DNA of 64,000 bases from Planctomycetota bacterium. GTDB lineage: Bacteria; Planctomycetota; Phycisphaerae; Phycisphaerales; UBA1924. Shown here piece after piece: positions 17,452 to 25,173 of the stretch. The first letter of the stretch is position 1; the number at the start of each line of letters is the position of its first letter. The position numbers were made by a program, and so were the translations under genes. A model generated the notes under the pieces. It did not search any database and was not told where the DNA came from. It saw only the letters and a program-made list of their open reading frames with translations. Location: assembly GCA_014584315.1 (NCBI GenBank), contig JACTNA010000003.1:87862-151861 (forward strand), read 5' to 3'.

Positions 17452-17733
17452 CCTCGCCCGTCTCGGCTTCTCCCTCCGTTCCCTCGCCGTCGCCTGCGAC
17501 CTGAGCGCAACCGAGACCCTCGACTTCATCGAGGACCCCGCCGTCGCAGACCAACTCGACCGCCTCGAAGCCGCCCTCGAGCGCACGCTCAGGCTCCGCC
17601 TCCTCGACTCCGCCATCACCGCCGCCGACGAACTCGAGAACATCGCCATCTCAGCGACCGAGCACCCTACCGACCGCCGCCGCGCCGCCACCACCCTCCT
17701 CCGCGCCGCCACCGCACGCTATTCTCAGCCCCG
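17452..17733 (+). pseudogene. Coding-like remnant lacking start and stop
   Basis: About 94 codons show the strong C-ending third-position pattern of real genes here and give a sensible amphipathic helical protein (LLNFLARLGFSLRSLAVACDLS, then VADQLDRLEAALERTLRLRLLDSAITAADELENIAI, then TDRRRAATTLLRAAT). No start codon with a ribosome-binding site lies near: upstream in frame is only the heptad array. No stop occurs before the frame runs deep into the overlapping dehydrogenase gene. This suggests a decayed or truncated gene, or a fragment joined to the dehydrogenase promoter by deletion. I do not recognise the family. Confidence 0.35.
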
Positions 17734-20259
17734 GTGCCCACGCGATCCCTCATCGCCATCGCCGCGGCCGCCCTCGCCGCACTCGCGCCCCACGCCGCGC
17801 GCGCCCAGCACGGCGACCAGCCCGGCGAGCGGCAGCCCGACCTTCCGCCCGACCTCGACGTCCCGCCCGCGCCCGTCCTCTCTCCCGAGCAGGCCCTCGC
17901 CGCATTCGCGATCCAGCCCGGATTCCGCGTCGAACTCGCCGCCGCCGAGCCGCTCATCGAAGACCCCGTCGCCGCCGCCTTCGACGCCCGCGGCCGGCTC
18001 TGGGTCGTCGAAATGCGCTCCTACATGCCCGACCCCGATGGCTCAGGCGAACGCACGCCCGTCTCCCGCGTCGTCATCCTCGAAGACACCGACCGCGACG
18101 GCCTCTTCGACCACGCCACAACCTTCCTCGACGGCCTCGTCCTCCCCCGCGCCGTCCGCCCCATGCGCGACGGCGCGCTCATCATCGCCCCCCCCCGACT
18201 CATCTTCGCCCGCGACACCACCGGCGACGGGCGCGCCGACGAGCAGCGAACCCTCCTCGAAGGCTTCGGCGGCCTCGACAACATCGAGCACGCCGCCAAC
18301 GGCCTCCTCCCAGGACTCGACAACTGGGTCCACCTCTCCCAGCACAACACCGAGTTCCGCTTCGACGGCGAGCGCATCATCACCCGCCGCACCCCCGCCC
18401 ACGGCCAGTGGGGCATCGCAACCGACGACCTCGGCCGACTCTACTACACACCCAACTCCGAAGCCCTCCGCACCGACCGCTACCCGAAGCACTACGCCGC
18501 CCGCAACCCCGCCCTGCGCCGGCTCCTCGGCGTCGACGAGTCCGCGACAAGCGACCAGCGCACGTGGCCCGCCCGCGTCACACCCGGCGTCAACCGCGGC
18601 TACCGACCCGAAACGCTCACCGACGACTTCCGCCTCCGCAACCTCACCGCCGCCTGCGGCACGCACATCTACCGCGACACGCTCCTCGGGCCGGGCTTCC
18701 TCGGCAACGCCTTCATCTGCGAACCCGCCGGCAACCTCGTCAAGCGATACCTCCTCGCCGACGACGGCCACGCCGTCCGCGCACGACAGGCGTACGAAGG
18801 CGCAGAGTTTCTTACGTCCACCGACGAACGCTTCCGCCCCGTCTGGGCGCTCACCGGCCCCGACGGCGCGCTCTACATCGTCGACTTCTACCGCGGCATC
18901 ATCCAGCACCGCATCTACATGACCACCTGGCTCCGACGCCAGGTCGAAGGCCGCGCCCTCGACCAGCCCATCGGCCTCGGCCGCATCTGGCGCATCGTCC
19001 CCGAGCACTTCGAGCCGCGCACAGACCCGCTCCCCCACCAGGCCGACGACGCCGCGCTCGTCGCCATGCTCGCGCACGAAGCCGGCTGGTGGCGCGACAC
19101 CGCCCAACGCCTCCTCATCGAACGCCGCGCAACCTCGCAGGAACCCGCCATCCGCGAACTCGCGCAATCCGGAGAAGACCCGCGCGCCCGCCTCCACGCC
19201 CTCTGGACCCTCGAAGGGCTCGGCCTCATCACCCTCGCCGACGCCCGCCACGCCGCCCGCGACCCCGACCCACCCCTCCGCGCCGCCGCCGCCCGACTCG
19301 CCGAACCCTTCCTCGACGACCCCGCCTCGCACGACCTCCTCCGCGCCCTCGCCGCCGACCCCGCCCGCGACGTGCGCATCCAGGCGGTCCTTTCCATGGG
19401 CGAAGCCCCCGCGCGCCTCGCCCTCCTCGCCGAGGCCGTCTCGATCGCCGACGACCACCGCGTCCGCACCGCCATCGCCGGCGGCCTGCCCGGCCTCGAA
19501 GTCGCCTTCATGCGCGCCATGCTCGACTCCGGCGCGTGGTCGCTCGACTCCCGGCCGGCCCGCGAGATGGTCGCCGAACTCGCCGAGTGCGTCCTGCGCT
19601 CCAACTCCCGCCCCGCCCTGCGCGGCCTGCTCGAACTCGCCGCCGCCGAGGCGGGGCGCGCCCGCTGGTTCGCCGAGGCCGCGCTCGCGCACGTCGTCGA
19701 GTCCGCCCGCCTGCGCTCCGACCGCCCGCGTGCGCTCGACCTCGACGGCGAGCCGTCGGGCTGGTCCGCGCTCGCCGACGGCGGCGCGCTCGGCGTCTCG
19801 CCCCTGGCGCGCACGATCGATGCGCACCTGCGCTGGCCCGGGCGCGGCGAAGGCGGCGCGCCGGCACCGCTGGGCGGCGAGGCGCTGCGGCTCTTCCAGC
19901 GTGGGCGCGCCCTCTACGCCGCCTGCGCCGTCTGCCACCAGGCCGACGGCCTCGGCGTGCCGCGACAGTTCCCGCCCCTGGCCGGCGCGGACCTCGTCCT
20001 CGGCGATCCGGCGACGCTGGCCAGGATCATGCTGCACGGCATGGAAGGCCCGGTCGAGCGCGACGGCGTCGAGTACGACGGGCTCATGCCCCGCGCGCCG
20101 TGGGACGACGCCGAGAGCATCGCCGCCGTGATGACCTACATCCGCCGGTCGTGGGGCAACGAGGCGCCGCCGGTCGAGCCTTCGCTGGTCGAGCGGGTGC
20201 GCGAGCGGCACGCCGGGCGCGCGGCGGCGTGGACGGAGGAGGAGTTGCGGGGCGAATAG
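17734..20259 (+). CDS. PVC-type membrane-bound dehydrogenase with HEAT-like region and cytochrome c domain
   Basis: An 841-residue exported protein. The signal peptide is at residues 1-25 (RSLIAIAAAALAALAPHAARAQ). Residues 55-430 form the beta-propeller dehydrogenase domain typical of planctomycete 'Piru-Ver' proteins (FRVELAAAEPLIEDPVAAAFDARGRLWVVEMRSYMPDP; RPVWALTGPDGALYIVDFYRGIIQHRIYMTTWLR). A helical, HEAT-like stretch follows (about 450-680). A class I cytochrome c domain carries haem motif C731-A-V-C734-H735 and a distal methionine in GLMPRAPW. It probably oxidises a sugar or alcohol in the periplasm and passes electrons to the haem. The GTG at 17734 is chosen because it precedes the signal peptide and follows TATTCT by 8 nt. 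Third-position usage changes from C to mixed or G within its last 600 bp. Confidence 0.9.
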   Translation: MPTRSLIAIAAAALAALAPHAARAQHGDQPGERQPDLPPDLDVPPAPVLSPEQALAAFAIQPGFRVELAAAEPLIEDPVAAAFDARGRLWVVEMRSYMPDPDGSGERTPVSRVVILEDTDRDGLFDHATTFLDGLVLPRAVRPMRDGALIIAPPRLIFARDTTGDGRADEQRTLLEGFGGLDNIEHAANGLLPGLDNWVHLSQHNTEFRFDGERIITRRTPAHGQWGIATDDLGRLYYTPNSEALRTDRYPKHYAARNPALRRLLGVDESATSDQRTWPARVTPGVNRGYRPETLTDDFRLRNLTAACGTHIYRDTLLGPGFLGNAFICEPAGNLVKRYLLADDGHAVRARQAYEGAEFLTSTDERFRPVWALTGPDGALYIVDFYRGIIQHRIYMTTWLRRQVEGRALDQPIGLGRIWRIVPEHFEPRTDPLPHQADDAALVAMLAHEAGWWRDTAQRLLIERRATSQEPAIRELAQSGEDPRARLHALWTLEGLGLITLADARHAARDPDPPLRAAAARLAEPFLDDPASHDLLRALAADPARDVRIQAVLSMGEAPARLALLAEAVSIADDHRVRTAIAGGLPGLEVAFMRAMLDSGAWSLDSRPAREMVAELAECVLRSNSRPALRGLLELAAAEAGRARWFAEAALAHVVESARLRSDRPRALDLDGEPSGWSALADGGALGVSPLARTIDAHLRWPGRGEGGAPAPLGGEALRLFQRGRALYAACAVCHQADGLGVPRQFPPLAGADLVLGDPATLARIMLHGMEGPVERDGVEYDGLMPRAPWDDAESIAAVMTYIRRSWGNEAPPVEPSLVERVRERHAGRAAAWTEEELRGE

Positions 20260-20287
20260 ACTTGGCCCGAACCGTGGAGGAGCCGCC

Positions 20288-21586
20288 ATGACCGCCGCGA
20301 CCGCGCACCCGTTCGACGCCCGCACCGACGAGACGCTCGAGATGCTCCGGCGCACGGGGCAGTACAAGCGCCTGCGGACGCTCCGCTCGCCCATGGACGC
20401 GGTCGTGCGCATGCGCACCGAGGACGGCGGCGAGCGCGAGTGCCTCTGCTTCTGCTCGAACAACTACCTGGGACTCGCCAACCACCCCGAGGTCGTCGAG
20501 GCCGGGATCAAGGCCCTCCGGGACTACGGCGCGGGGACGGCGTCGGTGCGGTTCATCTGCGGCACCTTCGAGCCGCACGAGCGCCTCGAAGCGACGATCG
20601 CGCGGTACATGGGGACCGAGTCGGCGTACACCTTCGTCTCGTGCTGGAACGCGACCGAGGCGCTCTTCCCGACGTTCTGCGAGGGCGGCGACGTCATCAT
20701 CTCGGACGAACTGAACCACGCCTGCATCATCGATTCGATCCGTCTGACGCCGCAGATCAAGAAGGGCGTGCACAAGGCGGTGTTCCGGCACGGCGACCTG
20801 GATGCGCTCGAGCAGCGGCTGGTCGAGGCGCAGCAGAACGACGAGATCACGGGGCAGGCGTGGGTGGTGACGGACGGCGTGTTCAGCATGGAGGGGGACG
20901 TCGCCAACCTGCCCGAGATCCGCGCCCTGTGCGACAAGTACGACGCGCTGCTGGTGGTGGACGACTCGCACGGGCACGGCGTGATGGGGACGCTCGGACG
21001 CGGCACGCACGAGCACTTCGGGATGATCGACCCGCTCAAGCCCGGCACGCCGCACGCGCGCGACGCGGCCCATCCGGTGACGGAGTGCCTGCGCGAGTCG
21101 GTCGCGCCGGGGCGGGTGGACTACTTCACCGGCACGCTCGGCAAGGCGCTGGGGGGCGGGGCGGGCGGGTTCATCGCCGGGCCGAAGCGCGGCGCGGAAC
21201 TGGTCGTGCAGCGCGGGCGCCCGACGCTCTTCTCGAACGCGCTGCCGGTCACGGTGGCGGCGTCGGCGAACGCGGCGATCGAGGTCCTGCTGCGCGAGCC
21301 GGAGCGGGTGGCGCGACTGCGAGAGAACGTGGCGTACGCGCGGCGGAAGATCGGCGAGGCGGGGTTCGAGGTGCTGGAGTCGCCGACCGCCATCTGCCCG
21401 ATCATCGTGCACGACACGGCCAGGGCGATCGCGATGAGCGGGCGCCTGCTGGAGATGGGCGTGTTCGTGATCGGGTTCGGCTACCCGGTCGTCCCCGAGG
21501 GCCACGCGCGGCTCCGCGTGCAGGTCTCGGCGGCGCACACGATCGCGCACATCGATGCGCTGGTCGATGCGCTGAAGAAACTGTAA
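20288..21586 (+). CDS. PLP-dependent alpha-oxoamine synthase family protein (glycine C-acetyltransferase-like)
   Basis: A fold-type I PLP enzyme of 432 residues, related to 2-amino-3-ketobutyrate CoA ligase (Kbl), KAS and serine palmitoyltransferase. Recognisable features are CFCSNNYLGLANHP near 55-68, the PLP-stacking region (TFVSCWNATEALF), DELNHACIIDSIR, VVTDGVFSMEGDVANLPEI, the DDSHGHGVMG aspartate motif and Schiff-base lysine K286 (TGTLGKALGG). Compared with Kbl it has an extra segment of about 30 residues before the lysine (DPLKPGTPHARDAAHPVTECLR). It most likely cleaves 2-amino-3-oxobutyrate to glycine and acetyl-CoA; a sphingolipid-type role cannot be excluded. GGAGGAG precedes the ATG, and a TAGACT -10 overlaps the stop of the upstream gene (20257-20262). 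No threonine dehydrogenase is adjacent. Confidence 0.85.
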   Translation: MTAATAHPFDARTDETLEMLRRTGQYKRLRTLRSPMDAVVRMRTEDGGERECLCFCSNNYLGLANHPEVVEAGIKALRDYGAGTASVRFICGTFEPHERLEATIARYMGTESAYTFVSCWNATEALFPTFCEGGDVIISDELNHACIIDSIRLTPQIKKGVHKAVFRHGDLDALEQRLVEAQQNDEITGQAWVVTDGVFSMEGDVANLPEIRALCDKYDALLVVDDSHGHGVMGTLGRGTHEHFGMIDPLKPGTPHARDAAHPVTECLRESVAPGRVDYFTGTLGKALGGGAGGFIAGPKRGAELVVQRGRPTLFSNALPVTVAASANAAIEVLLREPERVARLRENVAYARRKIGEAGFEVLESPTAICPIIVHDTARAIAMSGRLLEMGVFVIGFGYPVVPEGHARLRVQVSAAHTIAHIDALVDALKKL

Positions 21587-21590
21587 ACGG

Positions 21591-21665
21591 ACTCACCACA
21601 GAGGCACAGAGGGCGCAGAGAGAAAGCGGTGTTGCCACGGATGAACACAGATGGACACAGATGAG
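21591..21665 (+). repeat. ACTCACCACAGAG/ACACAGATG interspersed repeat, left copy
   Basis: The stretch starts ACTCACCACAGAGGCACAG and continues through GCGCAGAGAG, then CCACGGATGAACACAG and ATGGACACAGATGAGAG. It begins 5 nt after the Kbl-like gene. The motif 'ACTCACCACAGAG' recurs in reverse orientation at 22391-22404, so the two bracket the AT-richer cassette. Confidence 0.6.
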
Positions 21666-21722
21666 AGGGAAGTGGACAAAGGCAGGTGGACATGATACAG
21701 GAGTGATCCCACGTCGTTCCGA

Positions 21723-21832
21723 GTACTATCTCGGCCACGGTTGTCTTGACGATCGGAACGCGGACGGACCCTGGGTTTGCCGGTGGAAATCGTTTCAGAA
21801 GATGCCAACCCAACGGTGGCCGGAGTAGCATG
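21723..21832 (+). repeat. 110-bp MITE-like element, copy A
   Basis: An element with imperfect terminal inverted repeats: TACTATCTCGGCCAC at the left and GTGGCCGGAGTAGCA at the right. Its interior aligns along its whole length with copy B at 22238-22348 (shared blocks include TCGGAACG, GACCCTGG, GCCGGTG and GCCGGAGTAG). Both are in the same orientation and flank the small gene at 21891. It encodes no transposase. Confidence 0.65.
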
Positions 21833-21890
21833 TCGCTTGTTCGGGTGGACACGGCGGTTGGGTTCGCTTGCCGGGGATTCGCTTCGATCT

Positions 21891-22202
21891 ATGACCAGCG
21901 AACACACAACGTATCGCAAGCAGCTTCGCATAACGTTGCTTAGAGTAATCGACTCCGCTGAACGTGAACGTTTTCAGCGTGCATTTCCATTTCTTGATGC
22001 ACAAGCAGAGCTGACTGCGGAACTGCGGACATACTATACCGACGAGCTTCTGGCGTATCCGTTGTTTGTCAGCGAGTTCTCGCCACAGGAGCTTGAAATG
22101 ATATCGCAGTGCATTCATGACATTCAAGACTCTAACGAATGGGATGCGATCGTTGAGTGTAGCAAGAGGCTTCTTTACTCCTTGCCCGAGCAGCGGAGAT
22201 GA
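21891..22202 (+). CDS. Small orphan protein in a repeat-flanked cassette
   Basis: A 103-residue acidic, helical protein that I do not recognise (begins MTSEHTTYRKQLRITLLRV; ends CSKRLLYSLPEQRR). Its base composition and codon use are clearly AT-richer than its neighbours, and it sits between two 110-bp MITE-like repeats, so horizontal arrival is likely. The frame is open to 21777, but that region belongs to repeat A. The ATG at 21891 gives a normal hydrophilic N-terminus, although no strong Shine-Dalgarno precedes it. No signal peptide or membrane segment is present. Size and acidity resemble small immunity or antitoxin-type proteins, but no partner is visible, so no function is assigned. Confidence 0.6.
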   Translation: MTSEHTTYRKQLRITLLRVIDSAERERFQRAFPFLDAQAELTAELRTYYTDELLAYPLFVSEFSPQELEMISQCIHDIQDSNEWDAIVECSKRLLYSLPEQRR

Positions 22203-22237
22203 GGGGTCGTGTATCTGCCCGCTTCGACCTGCGATAC

Positions 22238-22348
22238 ATTACTACTCCGGCCATGATTGTTTCGACGGTCGGAACGTGGGCAGACCCTGGACCTGCCGGT
22301 GAACGTTGCTTCTGAAAGTGTCAAACCAAAGGTAGCCGGAGTAGTAAC
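22238..22348 (+). repeat. 110-bp MITE-like element, copy B
   Basis: It has perfect 13-bp terminal inverted repeats: TTACTACTCCGGC at 22239-22251 and GCCGGAGTAGTAA at 22335-22347. The interior matches copy A with scattered substitutions. It starts 36 nt after the orphan gene and ends about 57 nt before cinA. Confidence 0.7.
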
Positions 22349-22367
22349 CTGTTTCTTGTTTGTACGC

Positions 22368-22405
22368 ATCTGTGGCGGGATTCTCTCCGTCTCTGTGGTG
22401 AGTCA
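22368..22405 (-). repeat. CACAGAG interspersed repeat, right copy in inverse orientation
   Basis: Read on the minus strand this is GACTCACCACAGAGACGGAG followed by a short segment ending CCACAGATGCG. It mirrors the copy at 21591-21665 and abuts the start of cinA. The pair delimits an 800-bp cassette holding the two MITE-like elements and the orphan gene. Confidence 0.5.
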
Positions 22406-23754
22406 TGCTCATGCCAGACGAGCACACAGCCTGCGTCATCATCTCCATCGGCGACGAGTTGACGCTGGGGCAGTCGCTGGACACGAACTCGCGGTGGCTC
22501 TCGGCGCGGCTGCTGGAGCACGGGATCGTGACGGCCCGGCACGTGACGGTGCCGGACGACGCGGGGGCGATCGGGCGGGTGGTGCGCGAGGGCGCGGCGG
22601 ATGCGCCGCTCGTGATCTCGTCCGGCGGTCTCGGGCCGACGGAGGACGACCTGACGCGCGTCGCGCTCGCGGCCGCGTTGGGGGATGAACTGGTCGAGGA
22701 CGCGGATGCGCTGCGTGCGATCGGGGCGTGGTACGCGGCGCGCGGGGCGCGGATGCCGGCGACGAACCGGGTGCAGGCGTTGCGGCCGCGCGGGGCGGCG
22801 TGCCTGGCGAACGGGCACGGGACAGCGCCGGGGCTTCGGGCGCGGTTGGGGGGGGCGGACGTCTTCTGCCTGCCGGGACCGCCGCGGGAGATGCGGCCGA
22901 TGTTCGAGGCGAGCGTGCTGCCCGCGTTGCGGCCGCCGCCGGGCCGCGTCGTGCGGACGCGCGCGCTGCCGACGTTCGGGTACGGCGAGTCGCGGGTGGC
23001 GGAGTTGCTGGGCGACCTGATGCGGCGCGGGCGCAACCCGCTGGTGGGGACGACGGCGTCGGCGGGCGTGGTGACGGTGCGGCTGCGGTACGAGGGGGGG
23101 GCCGCCGAGGCGGACGCCGCGCTCGCGTCGGCGGAGCGGGCCGTCCGGGCCGCGCTGGGTCTTGCCGTGCTGACGCCGGATGGCGAGACGCGCGAGCGCA
23201 CGCTGGCGGAGGTCGTGCTGGACCTGCTGAAGGATCGGCGCGAGACGCTGGCGGTGGCGGAGAGTTGCACGGGCGGGCTGCTGGGCGCGATGCTGACGGA
23301 GGTCCCGGGATCGTCGGGCGCGTTCGCGGGGGGCTGGATCACCTACACGAACGCGATGAAGCACGCGGAACTGGGCGTGCCGGACCGGTTCGTGCCGGAG
23401 GAGCCGGACCCGCGTGCTCCGGGGGCCGTGAGCGAGGAGACCGCGCGTGCGATGGCGCTGGGGTGCCGGGAGCGGGCGCGGTTCGTGCTGCGCGGTGCGC
23501 CGGGCGTGGACCATGCGCTGGCGGTCACGGGCGTGGCGGGGCCGGAGGGAGGGACGGAGGCCAAGCCGGTGGGGACGGTGTGGGTGTGCCGGGCGAGCCG
23601 CGACGGGACCGTGGACGCGCGGCGGTTCCTGTTCCGGGGGGGGCGTGACGCGGTGCGCACGTGGTCGGCGATGAGCGCACTGGGGATGCTGCGGCTGAAG
23701 TTGCTGGGGGCGGAGATGGAGTTGCTTGGGGAGGTGGAGAGGGGGGAGGGGTGA
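22405..23754 (+). CDS. cinA: CinA family nicotinamide-nucleotide amidohydrolase
   Basis: A 449-residue two-domain protein. The N-terminal domain (residues 8-175) is the MoCF/COG1058 part (CVIISIGDELTLGQSLDTNS; SSGGLGPTEDDLT; CLPGPPREMRPMFE), linked to ADP-ribose pyrophosphatase activity. The C-terminal domain (about 270-445) is the PncC deamidase (LAVAESCTGGLLGAML...GSSGAFAGGWITYTN; ALAVTGVAGPEGGTEAKPVGTVW), which recycles NMN to NaMN. Both domains appear intact. In many bacteria cinA is linked to recA or competence, but here it stands alone after a repeat-rich cassette. It uses strongly G-ending codons, typical of the right-hand part of the window. A second in-frame ATG lies at 22411. Confidence 0.93.
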   Translation: MLMPDEHTACVIISIGDELTLGQSLDTNSRWLSARLLEHGIVTARHVTVPDDAGAIGRVVREGAADAPLVISSGGLGPTEDDLTRVALAAALGDELVEDADALRAIGAWYAARGARMPATNRVQALRPRGAACLANGHGTAPGLRARLGGADVFCLPGPPREMRPMFEASVLPALRPPPGRVVRTRALPTFGYGESRVAELLGDLMRRGRNPLVGTTASAGVVTVRLRYEGGAAEADAALASAERAVRAALGLAVLTPDGETRERTLAEVVLDLLKDRRETLAVAESCTGGLLGAMLTEVPGSSGAFAGGWITYTNAMKHAELGVPDRFVPEEPDPRAPGAVSEETARAMALGCRERARFVLRGAPGVDHALAVTGVAGPEGGTEAKPVGTVWVCRASRDGTVDARRFLFRGGRDAVRTWSAMSALGMLRLKLLGAEMELLGEVERGEG

Positions 23755-23763
23755 CTTGGGGAT

Positions 23764-23794
23764 GGCATCAAGGCATGAGGCATCGAGGCATCGA
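23764..23794. repeat. GGCATCR heptads after cinA
   Basis: About four imperfect 7-8 nt units (GGCATCA, AGGCATG, AGGCATC, GAGGCATC) just after the cinA stop. A shorter relative (AGGCATCAGGCATCAGGCA) occurs at about 55550-55567. Confidence 0.5.
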
Positions 23795-23907
23795 GTGGGG
23801 GTCAGGGTTCGGCGCGGAGGGCGGTGACAATGCCGCAACTCAAGAGTGAGCGCGTAGTCAACAGCACTCAGGGTGCGGGCGTGCTCCGTCGCTTGCGTGT
23901 CCGCGGC

Positions 23908-24237
23908 TCAGAGAACCTTCGGAATCTGGATGAGTTCACGGGGCTTTAGTTCCCCGAGGGCGTGGAGCAAGTCCGGTATGAGCGGCCGCAGATCGTCGAG
24001 CGTATTGGAAGGGGCGTGAATCAGTACGAGCGACAACGGGAGTTGAGAGGTGTTCTGCTGATGTGGGATGCCCGAGTCCAAGGTCAACATGGCGTCGAAG
24101 TCTTCGCGGGCGGCGGCCGACATGAGTTCGCCGTTCTCCAGGCCTTTCCAGCCCATGTAGGCGACGGTGAATACGTCATGGCCGGGGAGGAAATGCCGGA
24201 GATCGTGCGGCAGGTTCTCATCGCGAAGCAGCTTCAT
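23908..24237 (-). CDS. DUF5615 PIN-like protein, probable toxin
   Basis: A 109-residue PIN-like (Mut7-C type) protein. It begins with the family signature MKLLRDENLPHDLRHFLPGHDV, carrying the first acidic residues (D6, E7). The second acidic cluster is in 'REDFDAMLTLDSGIPHQQN', and the third segment is 'LSLVLIHAPSNTLDDLRPLIPDLLHAL'. Such proteins are predicted RNases in type II toxin-antitoxin systems paired with DUF433. The ATG overlaps the TGA of the DUF433 gene by 4 nt (ATGA), so they are translationally coupled. It could target tRNA or mRNA; the substrate is not evident. Confidence 0.85.
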   Translation of the reverse strand: MKLLRDENLPHDLRHFLPGHDVFTVAYMGWKGLENGELMSAAAREDFDAMLTLDSGIPHQQNTSQLPLSLVLIHAPSNTLDDLRPLIPDLLHALGELKPRELIQIPKVL

Positions 24238-24452
24238 CCTGCTGCGCGATCCGGCTCGGCGGGTAGGCGGCTCTTGGCCATGTCAAGGACGGCTTCGACC
24301 TGCTCTCGGGTCACGGTGGGGAACTGTGAGAGGAAGTAGTCAACTGTGTAACCGCGGCGGAGATGTTCGAAGAGGGACTCGACAGGGACGCGCGTGCCGG
24401 CGAAGCAGGGCGTACCACCGAGGATGTTCGGGTTGGTCCGGATGGGGTTCAC
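24234..24452 (-). CDS. DUF433 protein, probable antitoxin
   Basis: A 72-residue DUF433 protein (PIRTNPNILGGTPCFAGTRVPVESLFEHLRRGYTVDYFLSQFPTVTREQVEAVL). This is the short winged-helix or HTH-like domain usually encoded just before a DUF5615 toxin, and it is likely to bind the operator of its own operon. The GTG at 24452 begins exactly at the conserved N-terminus. There is no Shine-Dalgarno. Instead TACAAT ends 6 nt before the GTG, so translation may start on a leaderless mRNA. Confidence 0.85.
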   Translation of the reverse strand: MNPIRTNPNILGGTPCFAGTRVPVESLFEHLRRGYTVDYFLSQFPTVTREQVEAVLDMAKSRLPAEPDRAAG

Positions 24453-24522
24453 GGGAGGATTGTATCGGAACGGCGCGGGGCGAACCAGTGCGGAGTGCTG
24501 GGTGCGCGCCGGTGGAGGCGGA

Positions 24523-25095
24523 CTATCGCTCTTGCTTGGGGTGTGGTTCGGCCCTGACCTGGCCGGTCTCGGTGTCGATGACGAGTCGTCCCCAGCGGAC
24601 GGGAACGGCGAGGCGGCCGTCGGGGAGCGGGTCGGGCTTCGCGGGCGGGCGGCGCGAGTCGAGGTTGAGCCAGCGGATGTCGGGGTCGTGGATGTCGCTG
24701 GTGCCGACGCGGAGGCTGCGGCGCGCCCACTCGGGCGGGACCTGGAGGAGCGCGATGGTGGGGTCGATGGAGACGACGGTGGCGTTGCCGGGGAAGAAGT
24801 GGCCGGGCGTTCGCTCGTCGGTCCACCATTCGTGGAAGTAGCGCTCTGCCTTGCGGCGGAGTTGGTCGAGCGAGACGTGGCGGCCGCCCGCGGCGTAGTG
24901 CAGGCCGCGGTGCGTGCCCTTGACAAAGTCGGACGGTTCGGTCTCGTGGACGGTGGCGCGGACGCCGGGTGCGACCCAGGGGGCGTCGAGTTGTTTGTGG
25001 GTGGGGGCGAGGCCGGCGCGGTGGGGGCCGCAGGCGGGGAGGATGCTGGCGGCGGCACCGAGGGCGATGTCCATGGCGTGGGGTCGTGAGACCAT
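24523..25095 (-). CDS. Predicted lipoprotein of unknown function
   Basis: A 190-residue protein with a short lipobox signal (MDIALGAAASILPAC). The mature part has 'DAPWVAPGVRATVHETEPSDFVKGTHRGLHYAAGG', a helix-rich segment (LDQLRRKAERYFHEWWTDE) and a beta-rich C-terminus (NATVVSIDPTIALLQVPPEWARRSLRVG; RLVIDTETGQVRAE). I do not recognise a family. Starts at 25095 and 25074 are both in frame. 25095 is preferred because TACACT ends 6 nt upstream, the leaderless arrangement seen for several neighbours, although 25074 gives a more compact signal peptide. Confidence 0.7.
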   Translation of the reverse strand: MVSRPHAMDIALGAAASILPACGPHRAGLAPTHKQLDAPWVAPGVRATVHETEPSDFVKGTHRGLHYAAGGRHVSLDQLRRKAERYFHEWWTDERTPGHFFPGNATVVSIDPTIALLQVPPEWARRSLRVGTSDIHDPDIRWLNLDSRRPPAKPDPLPDGRLAVPVRWGRLVIDTETGQVRAEPHPKQER

Positions 25096-25173
25096 GGGGC
25101 GAGTGTAACGGGCCGGACCGCAGGCGGCGGCAGTTGTTAGACTGCGCGGGGCGCTCATGACAGGAGGCGTGCC

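Noticed and set aside
16928..18922. 664-codon + strand ORF spanning the repeat arrays and the dehydrogenase start
   Set aside because: Most of it is low-complexity or antiphase to the dehydrogenase; only 17452-17733 has coding character, so only that part is reported.
19500..22400. Classical oriC with DnaA boxes
   Set aside because: No TTATCCACA-like boxes and no dnaA/dnaN nearby, so the skew reversal alone is reported as a finding rather than as an origin feature.
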